The translations under genes and the position numbers were made by a program. Of a DNA stretch of 64,000 nucleotides, positions 1-10,962 are shown one piece after another. Positions within the stretch are counted from its first letter, which is position 1, and the number at the start of each line of letters is the position of its first letter. The notes under the pieces are model-generated. The model was not told where the DNA came from. It was given only the letters and a program-made list of their open reading frames with translations, and made no database searches. Source of the DNA: Coenobita brevimanus (taxonomy: Eukaryota; Arthropoda; Malacostraca; Decapoda; Coenobitidae); contig CM064653.1 of the NCBI GenBank assembly GCA_032717465.1, positions 35,076,103 through 35,140,102 of the forward strand, in the 5' to 3' direction.

Positions 1-170
1 TGAAGGTATTCCTCGATCATCAACTTTACCACAGCCCATGAGTCCCAAGCGTCTATCTTCTGTGATGTCTGTTAAAACACCTGTGTACAGGACTATGTCC
101 TGCACATACCCAGTCCTACAGTCACACATCATGAAGATTTTGAAGCCAAACCTGTGTCTTTTGCTGGGGA
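1..170 (-). pseudogene. piggyBac P2 transposase core, continuation beyond Te
   Basis: On the minus strand this stretch translates to PSKRHRFGFKIFMMCDCRTG followed by YVQDIVLYTG and GLMGCGKVDDRG. The first block matches the piggyBac segment that follows the first catalytic Asp (compare IPSKRHRFGIKFFVLCDCKTG-like sequence in P1 near 7600). It therefore continues the P2 transposase that stops at 1690, with Te inserted between. The remaining catalytic residues and C-terminus are outside the window. Confidence 0.8.
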
Positions 171-367
171 TAAAACCTCATATAACGGACTTCAGTAGAC
201 CGGAATTCGCTTTTATCGGACTTGAGGAGCTACCGGACTGAATTTCTGTATATCAGAAAAAGTCTCATAAAGCCAGAAGCAGTCCGGACTGCTTGACCAC
301 TTCAGCTATGTTCACCACAGTAAGGTAAATAAAAGACATGTATATTAGTGTAAAGTACAATATTATT

Positions 368-1472
368 ATATGACAGGGTGGATAGACAAGGATTGTGGAA
401 AGTGATAAGAATATATGGAGTAGATGGGAAGTTGTTGAATGCTGTGAAGAGTATGTACGATGGTGCGAAGGCTGCAGTGCGTGTGGATGGTGAACTAAGT
501 GAATTTTTCTCTTTGAAAGTTGGGTTGAAACAGGGATGTGTCATGTCTCCATGGTTGTTCAATCTTTACATGGATGGGGTAATAAAAGAGGTACAAGGTA
601 TGGTAGTGGATGTTGGGGTGGCCCTGGTGAGAGAGGATAGTGTTTGGAAACTCCCTGTACTGTTGTTTGCAGATGATACTGTGTTGTTGAGTGAAGACAA
701 ACGGGAGCTGCAAGGCTTGGTGGATGAGTTTGGGGGAGTGTGTAAGAAACGGAATCTAAAGGTGAATGTAGGGAAGAGTAAAGTGATGGTCTTTGAGAGA
801 GGTGAAGTCAGTGAATGTACAGCGAGATTGGATGGTGAGGAATTGGAAAATGTGAGTACGTTTAAGTACTTGGGTAGTGTGATGAGCAAGGATGGAGGTT
901 TGGAGGGTGAAGTGCATGAAAGGGTACAGCAAGGAAGAAAGGTTGCTGGTTCTTTGAAAGCAGTGATAAGAAACAGGGAAGTGAGCATGGAAGTGAAAAA
1001 GTTACTGCATGACAGTATTGTGATACCAACTCTAACATACGGAAGTGAAGCTTGGACGTTGTTGGAAGGACACAAGTCAAGAGTGAGAGCAGTGGAAATG
1101 AGTTATTTAAGAGGAGCCTGTGGAGTCACATGGAGAGACAGGCTGACAAATGAGGATATAAAGGAGCGTTGTGGTGTGGATGTGGATGTGATAGGAAGCG
1201 TTATGAGGAACACACTGAGGTGGTTTGGCCATGTGGAGAGGATGGAGGGTGAAAGACTGACGAAGAGAGTGTATGTGAGTGAGGTGGAGGGGGGAAGAGG
1301 GAGGGGGAGGCCAAGGATGAGATGGAGGGATGGGGTGGAGAGGTATATGAGAGAGGGGGGTGTGAGTTGGGAGCAGGGCAGTGAGATGGTGGGGGACAGG
1401 GCGACTTGGAGGCGATTTGTTTGTGGCCACCCCAAACGGGATTGAGGCGTCTGGCAAAAGATAGATAGATAG
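368..1472 (+). mobile_element. RTE-A LINE copy A1, 5'-truncated
   Basis: Non-LTR retrotransposon fragment starting abruptly inside the RT domain (5' truncation as expected for target-primed reverse transcription) and ending with the RTE-A 3' end GGCGTCTGGC followed by a GATA repeat tail (1459-1472). The same 3' end and GATA tail recur at 29514, 35219, 41001 (reverse), 49890 and 57410. It lies inside Te. I could not find a convincing target-site duplication. Confidence 0.85.
378..1445 (+). pseudogene. RTE-A reverse transcriptase, C-terminal 355 residues (A1)
   Basis: Open for 355 residues to the natural stop. Visible motifs: VGLKQGCVMSPWLFNLYMDG (RT motif around residue 50), LLFADDTVLLSE with the catalytic FADD, then VGKSKVMVF, the thumb/linker region with LTYGSEAW, and the C-terminal LRWFGHVERM...GRPRMRWRDG block common in RTE-like elements. 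The endonuclease and fingers are missing because the copy is 5'-truncated, so the product would not be active although the remaining frame is undamaged. The first Met is internal to the original polyprotein. Confidence 0.85.
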
Positions 1473-1689
1473 TATATTGTATCATTTGATTAATGTAGTG
1501 AGGTTATAACTCGGTACAGTACCGCAATGGTAGTCAAAACAGTTTGAAAACCGTTCATGCAATCCAGACTAATGTCTGATATATTGGAAAAAGTGCGGAT
1601 TAGCAGGGGGAAGTCCAGATGTCGCTTTTATCAGAATTTCTCATTTTTCGGAATGGCTCGGACCCCAATTAGTCCGTTATAGTGAGGTC

Positions 1690-2883
1690 TTACTGTCTGA
1701 TTGCGATGTTACCTCTCCATAGCACGAGATTCTTGTCTATGACGAGGTCTCGGTACGGAGAGTAGGAGGTATGGAATTTCTCTCGCAGGTAATCAAAAAC
1801 TAGACGTATCCTCCTCATTTTTTCCTTGTTGTTAGCGTTAGCTGGGTCAAAGGTGTCAAACAAATGTAGGCGGCTCAGGATGTATTGAAATCTATTCCTT
1901 CTCATCACCTTGCCAAAAAATGGTGTCGCCATTACTGGATCCACTGTCCATTAGGATGGAAGCTGATTTTTTTTCATTATCCCCACCAAAAGAACAAGTG
2001 CTAGGAACAAGTACAGTTCACTTAGCATCACGTCAGGTTCAAACAGTCGGCTGTGTGGGGTCTGTGTCATTCCCCCACACTCAAATGCTGCAAAGGTGTT
2101 GGTAAGGGCAACAATTTTCAATACAGAGTCACCAGGGAAATAGTTTCTAAAAAACTGCAGCCTACTTGAGCTAGGGATGAGCTCAGGAACAGTACACCTG
2201 GCCACATTCTTGTGGGTGAACGGGTGACTGTGTGTGACAAAGTCACTCCCATCCTCCCACTCCCACATCATTTCCTCCTCCTCATCATCATCGCCTCCAT
2301 CGTCCTCGGGCCATGAAGAATGGGGGAATATTTCACATGAGGTGCTGGGTGTGGGGAATGGGGGAACACTTTGTCCTGAGGTGCTAGGCTGAGCTGGGTC
2401 ATGTGGGGGCGAGGGAGAGCGTGGGCGTGATAACTCATTCTCCCCCAACAATGGAATTTTCCCAAATCGGCCCCTCTTCCTCCTGACACCTTCATCCCCA
2501 TGTAGGGAAATCCTAGGCTTCCCCAACCTCCCATGAACAGAAGAACTACCTTCCGCCTCATCGTCATGACGTGCAAGACGACGACGTGCAGGTGCCCTCG
2601 TTCCATGTGTTGCCCTAGCATACCCCACGTACCTTGATTTTCGTGGTGAGGGAATTTCCTCATCACTACTACTCTCTTCATCAGGCTGGACGTAGTCTTT
2701 ATCCTGCACATCGTCGTCCACGTCACTTTCCGCAGCGTAAGGACCTTCAGGAGCTCCTGAATCTCCTTGTCTGAGAGACCGCGGTGAGACGTTACTGCAC
2801 TGTATGATAGACACAAGCAGAGTGAGGCAGAGCAAGCGGGAGGAGGGAGCGCATGGGTGTGTAGGCCTGACCGCCTGAGGCAA
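1690..2883 (-). pseudogene. piggyBac P2 transposase, N-terminal and early DDE region, broken
   Basis: Cut-and-paste transposase relic. Reading from 2883 down: an acidic, Ser-rich disordered region, then a DDDEEEE stretch, WEDGSDF, and the start of the DDE_Tnp_1_7 fold (YLFLALVLLVGIMKK). An in-frame TAA at 1951-1953 follows KNQLPS; the frame continues uninterrupted as WTVDPVMATPFFGKVMRRN and reaches VIDKNLVLWRG, which holds the first catalytic Asp. The frame then ends where Te is inserted. Upstream, GLSDKEIQELL, a typical piggyBac N-terminal start, is in another frame near 2750-2800, so a frameshift also separates the true N-terminus. At least two lesions plus the insertion make it non-functional. 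Confidence 0.85.
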
Positions 2884-3049
2884 GATAAAGGAAAGGTTAC
2901 CCTACAAGCATGCCAATTTTTGCGTGCATAGCTTGAAAAATGCAGCCACAATGAATTTTTGAAATTTAAGCCGTTTTAAAATGGCACTGGCACTGGCCTC
3001 AGAATTACGTTAGACCATTTGAAAACGGCACTGGCATGCGGCGGGTTAA

Positions 3050-5530
3050 TGTTTTCCACAGTCATTATCTGTCCACTCTGTCATTTGCTTTCTCCAAATC
3101 CATGAAGGCCACATACAACTTCATTCCCTTGTCAAGACACATTTCCAATGAAGACCTAAGGATGAATATTTGATCTGCACAACCAAAAATCTCCCTCTTC
3201 TTCTCCAACTAATTCCTCAGTTATTTCTCTAACTCTGTCAGTAAGTTTCCTACTATATACTATTCATGTTACACTCAGGAGATGAATGCCCCTGTAATTA
3301 CCACACACTTCTTTTTCCCCATTTTCTTTGTGCAGGGGAATACCTATACCTGACATCCAGTCCTTCGGAACTCTACCTTCCTCCCAGGCCAATTTACACA
3401 TCTTCTGTATCCACTTTACTACTATCTTACCCTTATACTTCATCACTTCACCACACACTCCATCATTTCCCAGGGCTTACCCCATTTTGACTTTCTTCAT
3501 TGTTTCCACTACAGTACTTCCATTCTACTGATCTCTTCCTCGCTTCTCACCTCCTTCCTTCTCACATCCATTCCCCAGCCACTTATACTCGCATTACTTT
3601 CATTCTCTGTGTTTAACAGTTCCTTAAAGTTTTCTCTCCATCTGCTCACTTTTTCTCCCTTCTCCACTAGCCATCCTTCCATCCATCATCCAATCTTATG
3701 TTACCCCATGAGGAGTGTAGCAGCCTGGGGCTAGGCAAGTTGGTCCTGACATTAAGATGAGAGTGACCATCCTCACTCATCCCTGAGTGGCATTACGTGA
3801 GCAGTAAACCCTAATCTCCCCTGGGATATAAACCTTCACTGGCTCAGTCCGATTGGAGCTCCGTAATTACGCACTAAACCACCAGGCGCCAAGATTTGGT
3901 TATATGGTTACCACCCAATGCAGTAAATGGTTTCCTGGTGTACTGGAAACCATTTGGCTTGTCACTCAGTGTAGAATCATGCAGGCAGAAGGAAGAGGAA
4001 AGAATGAAGGAAAGAAAGACTGAAGAGGGAGTGTTATGTCACCCGTAGGCAGAAGGATGAGGAAAGAATGAAGGAAAGAAGGATGGAGAAGAGGAAAGGG
4101 CAGACACCCGAGAACAGCACTATGTCAAGTGAGTTCTCCACTAGCAATACACCATATTTATCTTTCACTTGCCTGCTAACTTCATTATCACCCTAGCTTT
4201 ATTTACCTCTTTCCAGAATATTCTCTTACATTCCCTCCACTTTACACTCAAATTCTATCCGAATTCCTCATCCATTCACTTCTTGCTCTCTCTTACTATT
4301 CTTTTCGCCTTTCTCTTTCTGTGTGTACCTCTGTTTTTCGTCTCTCAACTTCCTCGTGCCTCTGCTTCCCATCCACTCACTATATGCTTCTTTTGTGCCA
4401 CAGCTTTTCTCACCTCTTCAGTCCACCATGCTGTTCCTCGCACTTCCTTTCGTCTTCTCTTCACCCCACACACCACCCTCCATGTTGCACAGATATCTTC
4501 TGTTGATGTCTTGCACACACCTTCCATGTCCTCCATCTGCTCCAAATCATATTTACTCAATTGCTCCTCCATTTCTCTCTTATATTTTGCCTTTTTTTCC
4601 ATTCTCTTTCAACCTTTCTACGCTCTTTGTATGGACTACTTCCTCCTGTCCTTCCCTCCTTCTATTCCTCCATTGTACTTGGACCTTGACTTTCACCATC
4701 ACCAAGTAGTATTCTGAAAGTCCAATCCCCGAGCCTCTGTATGCTCTTGCATCCATTACATATATACCTTCTCATACTGTCATCCACACACACAATCAGT
4801 CATGGTCTTCCGTTCATTCAGTTCACCTCCTCCCCTTCTCATCTCTGCACCATGTACACTTGTGAAGCATTTTGTGTCTAAAGAGGATATTGGCTATCAC
4901 CATCCCCCTTCCCACACAACTGTCCACTAGAGCACTGCCATTCTCATCCACTCTTGCAGCCACACCCTATTCACCAACTACAGTACTTTATCCACCTTCC
5001 CATTCTCTACTTTTCCATTCATATCTCCAATCAGAAACACTCTCTCATTCCTTTCAAGCATTTCCATGCGTGGTTCCATATTTGCCTTGAACTCTTCTTT
5101 TTCTGTGCATGATCTTGCATTGGCACATACGTACACACAGTCAACCAGGTTTGTAATCCAACTTTCAATCTTATCCACACAATCCATGAACCAACTGATC
5201 CATACTCACATATTCTTCTTCCATGTCTTGCACACAATAATACATACTCCCTGTTTTGCCCTCTCATTCACACCTATTCCTGCACATACACCCCATCCAT
5301 GCTCCCACTGTCTCACATACTCACCTCCCCATTTAGTCTTAGTTAATCCACATACCAGTATGTCTGCTTTTGCACCTTCAAGCAGCTGGGCAATCTCTCC
5401 CTCATTCATCTCATCATTCACATCCCATCCATTCCATGTTGCAATCTGTACCATGTCCTCTGTTCGGTCCTTGGTCCCCACCTATTTGTCAGTCCTGGTC
5501 CAAGGCTTCTTGTTCATATTTTTAGTCAGT
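3050..5530 (-). pseudogene. RTE-A endonuclease/RT remnant (A2)
   Basis: Fragments of the single RTE polyprotein in order along the minus strand: AP-endonuclease start (IATWNGWDVNDEMNEGEIAQ, near 5450) with VCGLTKTKW, then ERVFLIGDMNGKVENG near 5030 (endonuclease D-x-N type motif), then the linker TAWWTEEVRKAVAQKKH near 4400, then VPKDWMSGIGIPLHKENGEK and NYRGIHLLS (RT fingers) near 3280-3400, ending at LEKANDRVD-like sequence by 3070. Several frameshifts separate these, and two unrelated insertions interrupt it. Non-functional. Confidence 0.75.
3672..4133 (-). mobile_element. Chimeric tRNA-like SINE Sn1 (RTE-A 5' module + tRNA-like part)
   Basis: A 462-bp insertion in A2 bounded by a perfect 12-bp direct repeat TTCTCCACTAGC (3660-3671 and 4134-4145), whose single form is present in other RTE-A copies. 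On the minus strand it begins with the RTE-A-type 5' module (CTCACTTGACATAGTGC..., GAGTGACAAGCC, GGTGGTAACCATATAACC), includes a purine-rich minisatellite (GGAAAGAATGAAGGAAAGAA on the plus strand), then a tRNA-like part: TGGTTTAGTGCG as a possible A box near 3875-3886 and GGTTTATATCC as a possible B box at 3824-3834. The 3' end is GATTGGATG. Sister copy: 33227-33759. Confidence 0.8.
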
Positions 5531-6184
5531 TGTTTTTCTGGGAAGGGGCACTAACCCTCCGCAAACCCACTTCTTGACGCGTAGGGAGCACGTATTGGTT
5601 GGTTATAAGGTTACTACCCAGCATATTAAATGATTTCCTGGTTTATAGGAAGTCATTTGGGATGCCACTTAACCCCTAAAACGCGGCTGTGTACGGCCGA
5701 TCCACCCGCTGTGGCGGGGTTGTAGCGGGGTCTGAGTACCTGTGGGAAAATATTTGCCAAAAATCAGAGATTAACCCTAGAGCATTAAAATTTTTATGGC
5801 ATATAGTTCTTACATTCAGCTTTCTCCTGAGACACATGTTGAGCCTTCGTGGACTACCAAAGGACTTGTGAAGACTTGCAAAGTTGGGTAACAAAGTCTT
5901 CACTTTCACACCTCCAGAAACCCGGTTTTCTTTCTACCACAGCCTCAATCTGTCACAGTACACTTTATACAACAACGTACAGGTTGTTTGGAATCCGTAT
6001 TTGTACAATAAGCTCTGAAAATAAGGCTAAAATGAATGGAGCGCACGGCCGACATGCAACGCGGCGGCGATCTTCCCGTCACTATTGTCACATTTGCCTT
6101 TTCACGGCTAAAAACACGTATACTACATTATTTTCCATCATAGTACTTCGCAAACGTTCGCTTGTCACTATTATGGCCATAAAA

Positions 6185-6620
6185 ATCACTGTCACTGCCA
6201 GTATTGTGGATCGGGACTGAGGAAGACCACCGCGGCGCGAGTTTATTCAGCCTTACGGCAGGCACTTTATTCTCGCTCCGGTCGGCCACTCGCACTTCAT
6301 TTCTATCGCTCACTTTCACTGTAGCTGTCCGTTTTTTGCCTTATTCATCAGTGTCACTGTCCATTGTTATAAAAATAATCTTTTCTACACAACAAACTGT
6401 CACTGTCAGAACATAGAATAGGAACATATGCTTTCATCTTCTTACACTGGAGTGACTGTCACTCGCAATACTTATATTATTACTATGTACAATTATTTAC
6501 ACCAAAAAACACTGTCACTGTCAGTGCTTTTACAAGTACATACACTAATTTACACTCATCAGGCTGTCACTGTCAGTACGTAAAAGAAACTAAACACAAG
6601 TATCACTGTCACTCTCAGTA
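6185..6620. repeat. Spaced CACTGTCACTG motifs in P1 subterminal region
   Basis: About eight imperfect copies of a motif close to CACTGTCACTGTCAGTA lie at roughly 6187, 6309, 6351, 6396, 6453, 6510, 6562 and 6602, spaced about 40-60 bp (once about 120 bp). All are in the same orientation and confined to the non-coding segment between the transposase stop and the left terminus. They resemble arrays of internal binding sites known in other cut-and-paste elements; that role is an inference. Confidence 0.7.
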
Positions 6621-6647
6621 TTATTTCAAAGAATCTTAACCTTATTT

Positions 6648-9002
6648 TCAAAATCTAGTCAGGCTGTGGTAGTCAAAGAAACACGGGTAAGCACAGAGGG
6701 GAACTTTGCACTCTTTGCACTGCAAGGAGGTGCGCCTAAAGGTTCTGTCCTGCCTGGTAGTGTGGCTGCACACATGACACCTCCTCAGTGCTTTTCCCCT
6801 CTTGGCAGTGGCAGGCAGTGGCTCCAGGCGGTGTCGCTGAAGGTAGGCCTGACACTGTAGGCGGTCTGGAGGTGTCTGAGGGTGGCGTTTGGGACCTGTT
6901 GAAAGTACCTGGCCATAACGCTGAAGCAGCTGGTAGACACAAGTCTTAGAAAATCTTCGGAGAGAGTAGTTTGCTGGCTTCCTGTTCTTGATTTTATACA
7001 GGATGAAGGCGTTCAGCATGCACATATCAATCAAGTGCAAGAACACCTTCCTGTACCAACGACGATTTTTCCTCAGGCAGTCTATCTTTCCGATCATCAT
7101 GTCAGACTTGTCCACCAGCCGCATATTGACGTTGTAGTCAATGACAGCATCAGGCTTCATCACAGGCTCGCCAGTCCTTCTGTCGACCTTCCCTGTGGCC
7201 AGCATTTCCCCCTTGTGTACTGTGGTGAGCACATTCACGACTCTCTTATCATGCCACCTGATCGCAAGCATCTTGTCAGATTTCTTCAGGTGCACGTCTC
7301 CCCGCTTTGACTTTTCAGCCTCGGGGAAGGCAGGGTAGTGTGCCCTATTGCTCCTGACAGTGCCACAGGATCCGACGCCGTGTTCAGAAAGGTACTTGGC
7401 GAGTTTAGGAGCTGTATAGTAATTGTCCGTATATAGGACATGATTCTCGCCAAAGTACTTTTCCAAAAGCACTTTCACCACAGAACCAGAGAATCCAAGG
7501 GGGTCAGTCTTGTCCAAATCGACATTGTTGGCGGTGTAAATGACGAAGTCTAAGATGAACCCCGTCTTGCAGTCGCACAGCACGAAAAACTTGATTCCAA
7601 AGCGGTGCCGTTTGCTTGGAATGTACTGCACAAACCGAAGACGGCCCCTGAACAAAACCAAGGACTCGTCAATCACCACTTTCTTGAAAGGGCGCAGAAA
7701 CCTCGTAAACTTATCCTTGATCAAGTTCAGGATTCCCCTCACTTTCCATAATGGGTCAGTTCGGGAAGGCTCATCATTGTTCGCGAAGTGAAGGTAAGTC
7801 ATGAGCTGCCTAAAACGATCGCGGCTCATGTATTTATTGAAAATTGGTGTTGGGCAAAGATCGTCTGAACTCCAGTATTCCTCCAGCTTATGTTTCCAAT
7901 TGTGGGGCATCAATAACATCAACCCAATAAATACAAAAAGTTCCCTGATCGTTAGAGGCACCCATGCTGCCATCCGCGACGTGGATGGCGTGGCCGCCTC
8001 ACCTTCTCCTTTGCGAACTGCAGCAGATTGCCCCTCGTACCTGTTTGTCTCGGTACAAATCTGCTCCATTACCTCGTTGTCAAGGAAGGCCAACAGGTAG
8101 TCCAAGCATTCACCATCCTCGTCGACAGGGAAGTCAGCCTGAACTCCACACCCACTGTCATCAAAGGGCAGATCCTCCGGCACAAAATCTGAGCCCTCTG
8201 ACCACACGAAGGCATCAAGAGTGCCCTGCCTAGGCTGGGAGGTGCTGGGGGCGGCGGGGGGTGAGGCAGGTCATGTGGGAGTGGGTGAGGCAGGCGGTGA
8301 GACAGTGCGTGAGGCAGAGGCTGTCCTAGGTCGTGTTGGTGTAGTGGTGGTGGTGGTGGTGCGGACATTATCAGAGGGTTCAAGGTCACTCACGGTGGCG
8401 TGACTGCCGAGTTGCCTAGTGCGAGTTTCCTTACGAGCTAGCCTTACACTAAGGGACAAAGTTCTAGCTCTACCAACACGAACACTGGGCCTACGAAAAC
8501 CTCTACTACGTAAAGTAGAACGTCTACTTCCCTTTCGAGGTGGTGAAGGCGACTCAGGAGACAGGGCAGCAGAAGAGGAGGACGAGAGAATGGGGCTGGG
8601 AGTGCGTGGCGGGCTGGCGGTGGCGTGACGTGGCGTAGGGGACAATGGCAGTGAGCTTGGGTCACCACTCCTTTTTCTCTTTGCTCCCTTCCCATATTCC
8701 AGGCCCCTTTTCACAGGAGCCTTCCCTGTTGAGGTGCTTGGCACTGACACACTCACTTCTGGCACAGAAACAGTCACTTCTGGCCCAGACTCAGCACTTG
8801 ATTGCGTGTCAGACTCTGCCAGGCTTGACCACACAGCGACGTCACTCCCATAATCCATCGAGGCTTTCAATAGTTCACTGGCTATTGCAGAGTCACTCAG
8901 TCCCTTAGTAGTTCCTGGTAAGGTTTTGAAGGGGGTTGAGGTCACAAAACCCTTTTTCGGAGGGCTGGAAGGCACAGACTCGGAAGAGCTTGAATTTGAC
9001 AT
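6648..9002 (-). pseudogene. piggyBac P1 transposase, intact except one in-frame TGA
   Basis: Transposase that would excise and insert P1 at TTAA. ATG at 9002 (MSNSSSSESV) opens a 243-residue Ser/Pro-rich acidic N-terminus with KGLSDSAIASELL; an in-frame TGA (8271-8273) follows SPTPT; the same frame then runs on 540 residues to 6648. The core has RELFVFIGLMLLMPHN, VVIDESLVLFRGR (first catalytic Asp), HVLYTDNYYTAPKLAKYL (second), NVNMRLVDKSDMMIG (third), and ends with a Cys-rich finger, CHVCSHTT...CKECKVPLCAYPCF. All 784 codons are otherwise open. The TGA could be a C-to-T change from CGA or a sequence error; readthrough is possible but unsupported. A GTG at 8205-8207 is unlikely to be a start. 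Confidence 0.9.
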
Positions 9003-10962
9003 GGTGTCACCGTGGAAGATTCGCGTGGACTGACGCTAATCAGGGGCAAACTGCGCGAAAAAATCAGTGTGACAACTGGGGAAACAAGCGTTTCCCAATA
9101 GCAGAAAGTGCTTGCGAGATGGCGGTGCAGATTGACACGTATGAGCCGTCCGCGCGTTGCCATATCGCACGACGAGGGAGGGCCGCGCATCGGTGCGTGG
9201 GTGGGTAAAAAAAATGATACTTGGCAACAACCGAGGTCAGTAGTACAAAGGTCAAGTGTGCTAAACGTAGCTCACGGGTGGCGGTACTGATAGACAATAC
9301 CAGCTGGAGCCTGCTTGCCCGGTGTTATTCAAAATTAACTCAAATCGCAAACGCGACGATCCGCCGTTCTGTCCTTTGGGCCGACCGTCGCAAATGTGAC
9401 GATCCACGTTTTAGGGGTTAATGTAGAGCTACCCTGAAGTAGACTACTGCCACATCAAGTGGGTGGATGATGGACACCCCCACCAACCATTTCCCTTACT
9501 AGTCACACTGCCTAAATACAGTACTTTAATAAAATTAGATTCACCATTTCCTAACCATCCACCCTCACTGTGCATTCTGTGACTTTTCATTTCTCTTAGA
9601 GTCCATAACTTTATCCTTAGCTGTATTCACATTTAGACTTTGTGTCTTACATATACTCCCAAGCACATTTACCAAGCCTTGCAACTCCTATTCATCTTCA
9701 CTTAACAATACCTGCCATCAGCAAACAACAGTACAAGTAGTTTCCAAACCCTACCTTTCTACATCCACTTTACCTCTTTTATGACTCCATCTATTACATA
9801 CTATTTCAGTGCAACCTCAAGATAAAACAATTCACTTAGTTCACTCTCCATACAGGCGTAGCACCCTCATGCATATCTTGACAGCATTATAACATCTTGC
9901 CAACTTTATGTATCTTCAGTGTACCTACCATATTCCATGTGTATTTACTTGTCATAAGCTCTTGCCAAATCCATGAAGACAGCTTATAACTTCTTTCCAT
10001 GCTCAAGACAATTTCCCACTAAACAATTTAAAGCAAATATCAGATCTGCACAACCTCTTCCCTACCTAAAACCCCATTGATCTTCTTCAAATAACTCCTC
10101 TTTTACCATATTTCCCTAACTCCATTGGCAAGATTCCTATCATGTGTTTTTTTTCTATTACACTGAGAAGACATGCCCTTATGATTGCAACATATTTCTG
10201 TTTCCCTTGTTTCTTTGAATAGGGGAACTAATATACCTGAATTTCAATCCTTCAGAATCCTGCCTTCCTCTCAAGCCAGTCTGCAATTATTCCACTTCCA
10301 TTCCATCATTATTTCTCTCTCTTATTTCAGCATTTCACCATACAGTCAGTCAGTTCTTGGGGGTTTCCCCATTTTTACTTTCTTCATTGCTTCAGCTATC
10401 CCCATCCGAGTGATCTCTTCCTCTCTTCTCATATCTCTTCTCCCAACCATTTCCAAACCACCTTGTTCTACTTCGTTCTCTGCATCCAGCAGTTCCTTTA
10501 AAATGTTCTATCCGTCTGCCTACTTTCATTCCCTTCACCATTTTTTTCATTCACTTCCCTACTGCTTGCCTTATCACCCTTTCATACTTTATTGACCTTC
10601 TCCGAAAGCAGTTTTTTACATTTCCTCCATTTTACACACAGATTTCTTTCAGACTCCCCATCCACTCTTTTCTTTTGCTCACTAGTCTTTTCACCACTCT
10701 GTTCTTATCTGCTTATAACACTTTCTTCTGTTTCTCCACATCCACCATTCCTCTACCTACTATCCAGTTACTGTATGCTATCTTCTCTTCAACAGTTTAT
10801 TTTGCCTCTTCATTTCACCAGGCTTCATTTTACTTCCTTATGTCATTGTTTCACTTCACACCCACTACCTCACATGCCACACAGATTTCTTTTGTGAATA
10901 TCATATACATGCCTTCCAGTACCTCATTTTGCTCCAGATCATATCCATCCAGTCACTCCTAT

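Larger units (their letters stand above)
171..1695. mobile_element. Tigger/pogo-like element Te, nested in P2
   Basis: Ends are related inverted repeats: the right end, read inward from 1695, is CAGTAAGACCTCACTATAAC; the left end from 171 is TAAAACCTCATATAACGG, lacking the first few bases. CAGT.. termini and a TA context are typical of Tigger/pogo. No transposase is recognisable in the parts outside the RTE-A fragment (171-367, 1473-1695), so this is a non-autonomous derivative. It splits the P2 transposase between RGNIAIRQ and PSKRHRFG. Exact TSD is not clean on the right side. Confidence 0.6.
1..3045 (-). mobile_element. piggyBac element P2, left part outside window
   Basis: A DNA transposon of the piggyBac superfamily read on the minus strand; its C-terminal end lies beyond position 1. 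The right terminus is at 3045, directly followed by TTAA (3046-3049), the obligate piggyBac target; read inward it begins CCCGCCGCATGCC. The flanking sequence from 3050 is minus-strand RTE-A RT sequence, and intact RTE-A copies have TTAA at the same place (just before GAATATATGG), so the insertion site is exact. The element is interrupted by Tigger-like element Te (171-1695), which separates two parts of the transposase core. Its TIR differs from that of P1, so it is a separate family. Confidence 0.85.
5673..9417 (-). mobile_element. piggyBac element P1, complete ends
   Basis: A 3745-bp piggyBac transposon with TTAA on both sides (5669-5672 and 9418-9421) and 14-bp terminal inverted repeats CCCCTAAAACG[C/T]GG differing at one base. 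The minus-strand transposase gene (6648-9002) occupies the middle. Roughly 975 bp separates the stop codon from the left terminus and holds a set of repeated CACTGTCACTG motifs. It sits in the 5' UTR of RTE-A copy A2; removing it and one TTAA restores a normal RTE-A 5' UTR. Different family from P2. Confidence 0.93.
3050..9490 (-). mobile_element. RTE-A LINE copy A2, host of P2, P1 and a SINE
   Basis: Minus-strand RTE-A. Its 5' end is near 9490 (read inward TGGTTGGTGGGGG, the same start as copy A5 at 30427 and the short derivatives). The 5' UTR is interrupted by P1: the flanks ...GATGCCAC|TTAA and TTAA|TGTAGAGC rejoin to match the A5 sequence with a single base difference. The body then runs 5668-3050, holding a SINE at 3672-4133, and is cut by P2 at a TTAA inside the RT region. 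The remaining 3' part would be left of the window. Confidence 0.85.

Noticed and set aside
3824..3890. A functional tRNA gene on the minus strand
   Set aside because: A-box and B-box-like words are present, but no complete cloverleaf or anticodon arm can be drawn; the segment is repeated inside two SINE copies with target duplications.
4169..4717. 182-codon plus-strand frame resembling a membrane protein
   Set aside because: Antisense shadow of the RTE-A linker and endonuclease of copy A2; the hydrophobicity comes from CT-rich complement of a purine-rich coding strand.
5066..5554. 162-codon plus-strand frame
   Set aside because: Antisense of the RTE-A endonuclease in A2.
8271..8273. Selenocysteine or programmed readthrough at the P1 TGA
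   Set aside because: Nothing in the context supports recoding; a single C-to-T change or sequence error is simpler.
8221..8403. Gly/Val-rich 60-codon plus-strand frame
   Set aside because: Antisense of the Pro/Ser-rich N-terminus of the P1 transposase.
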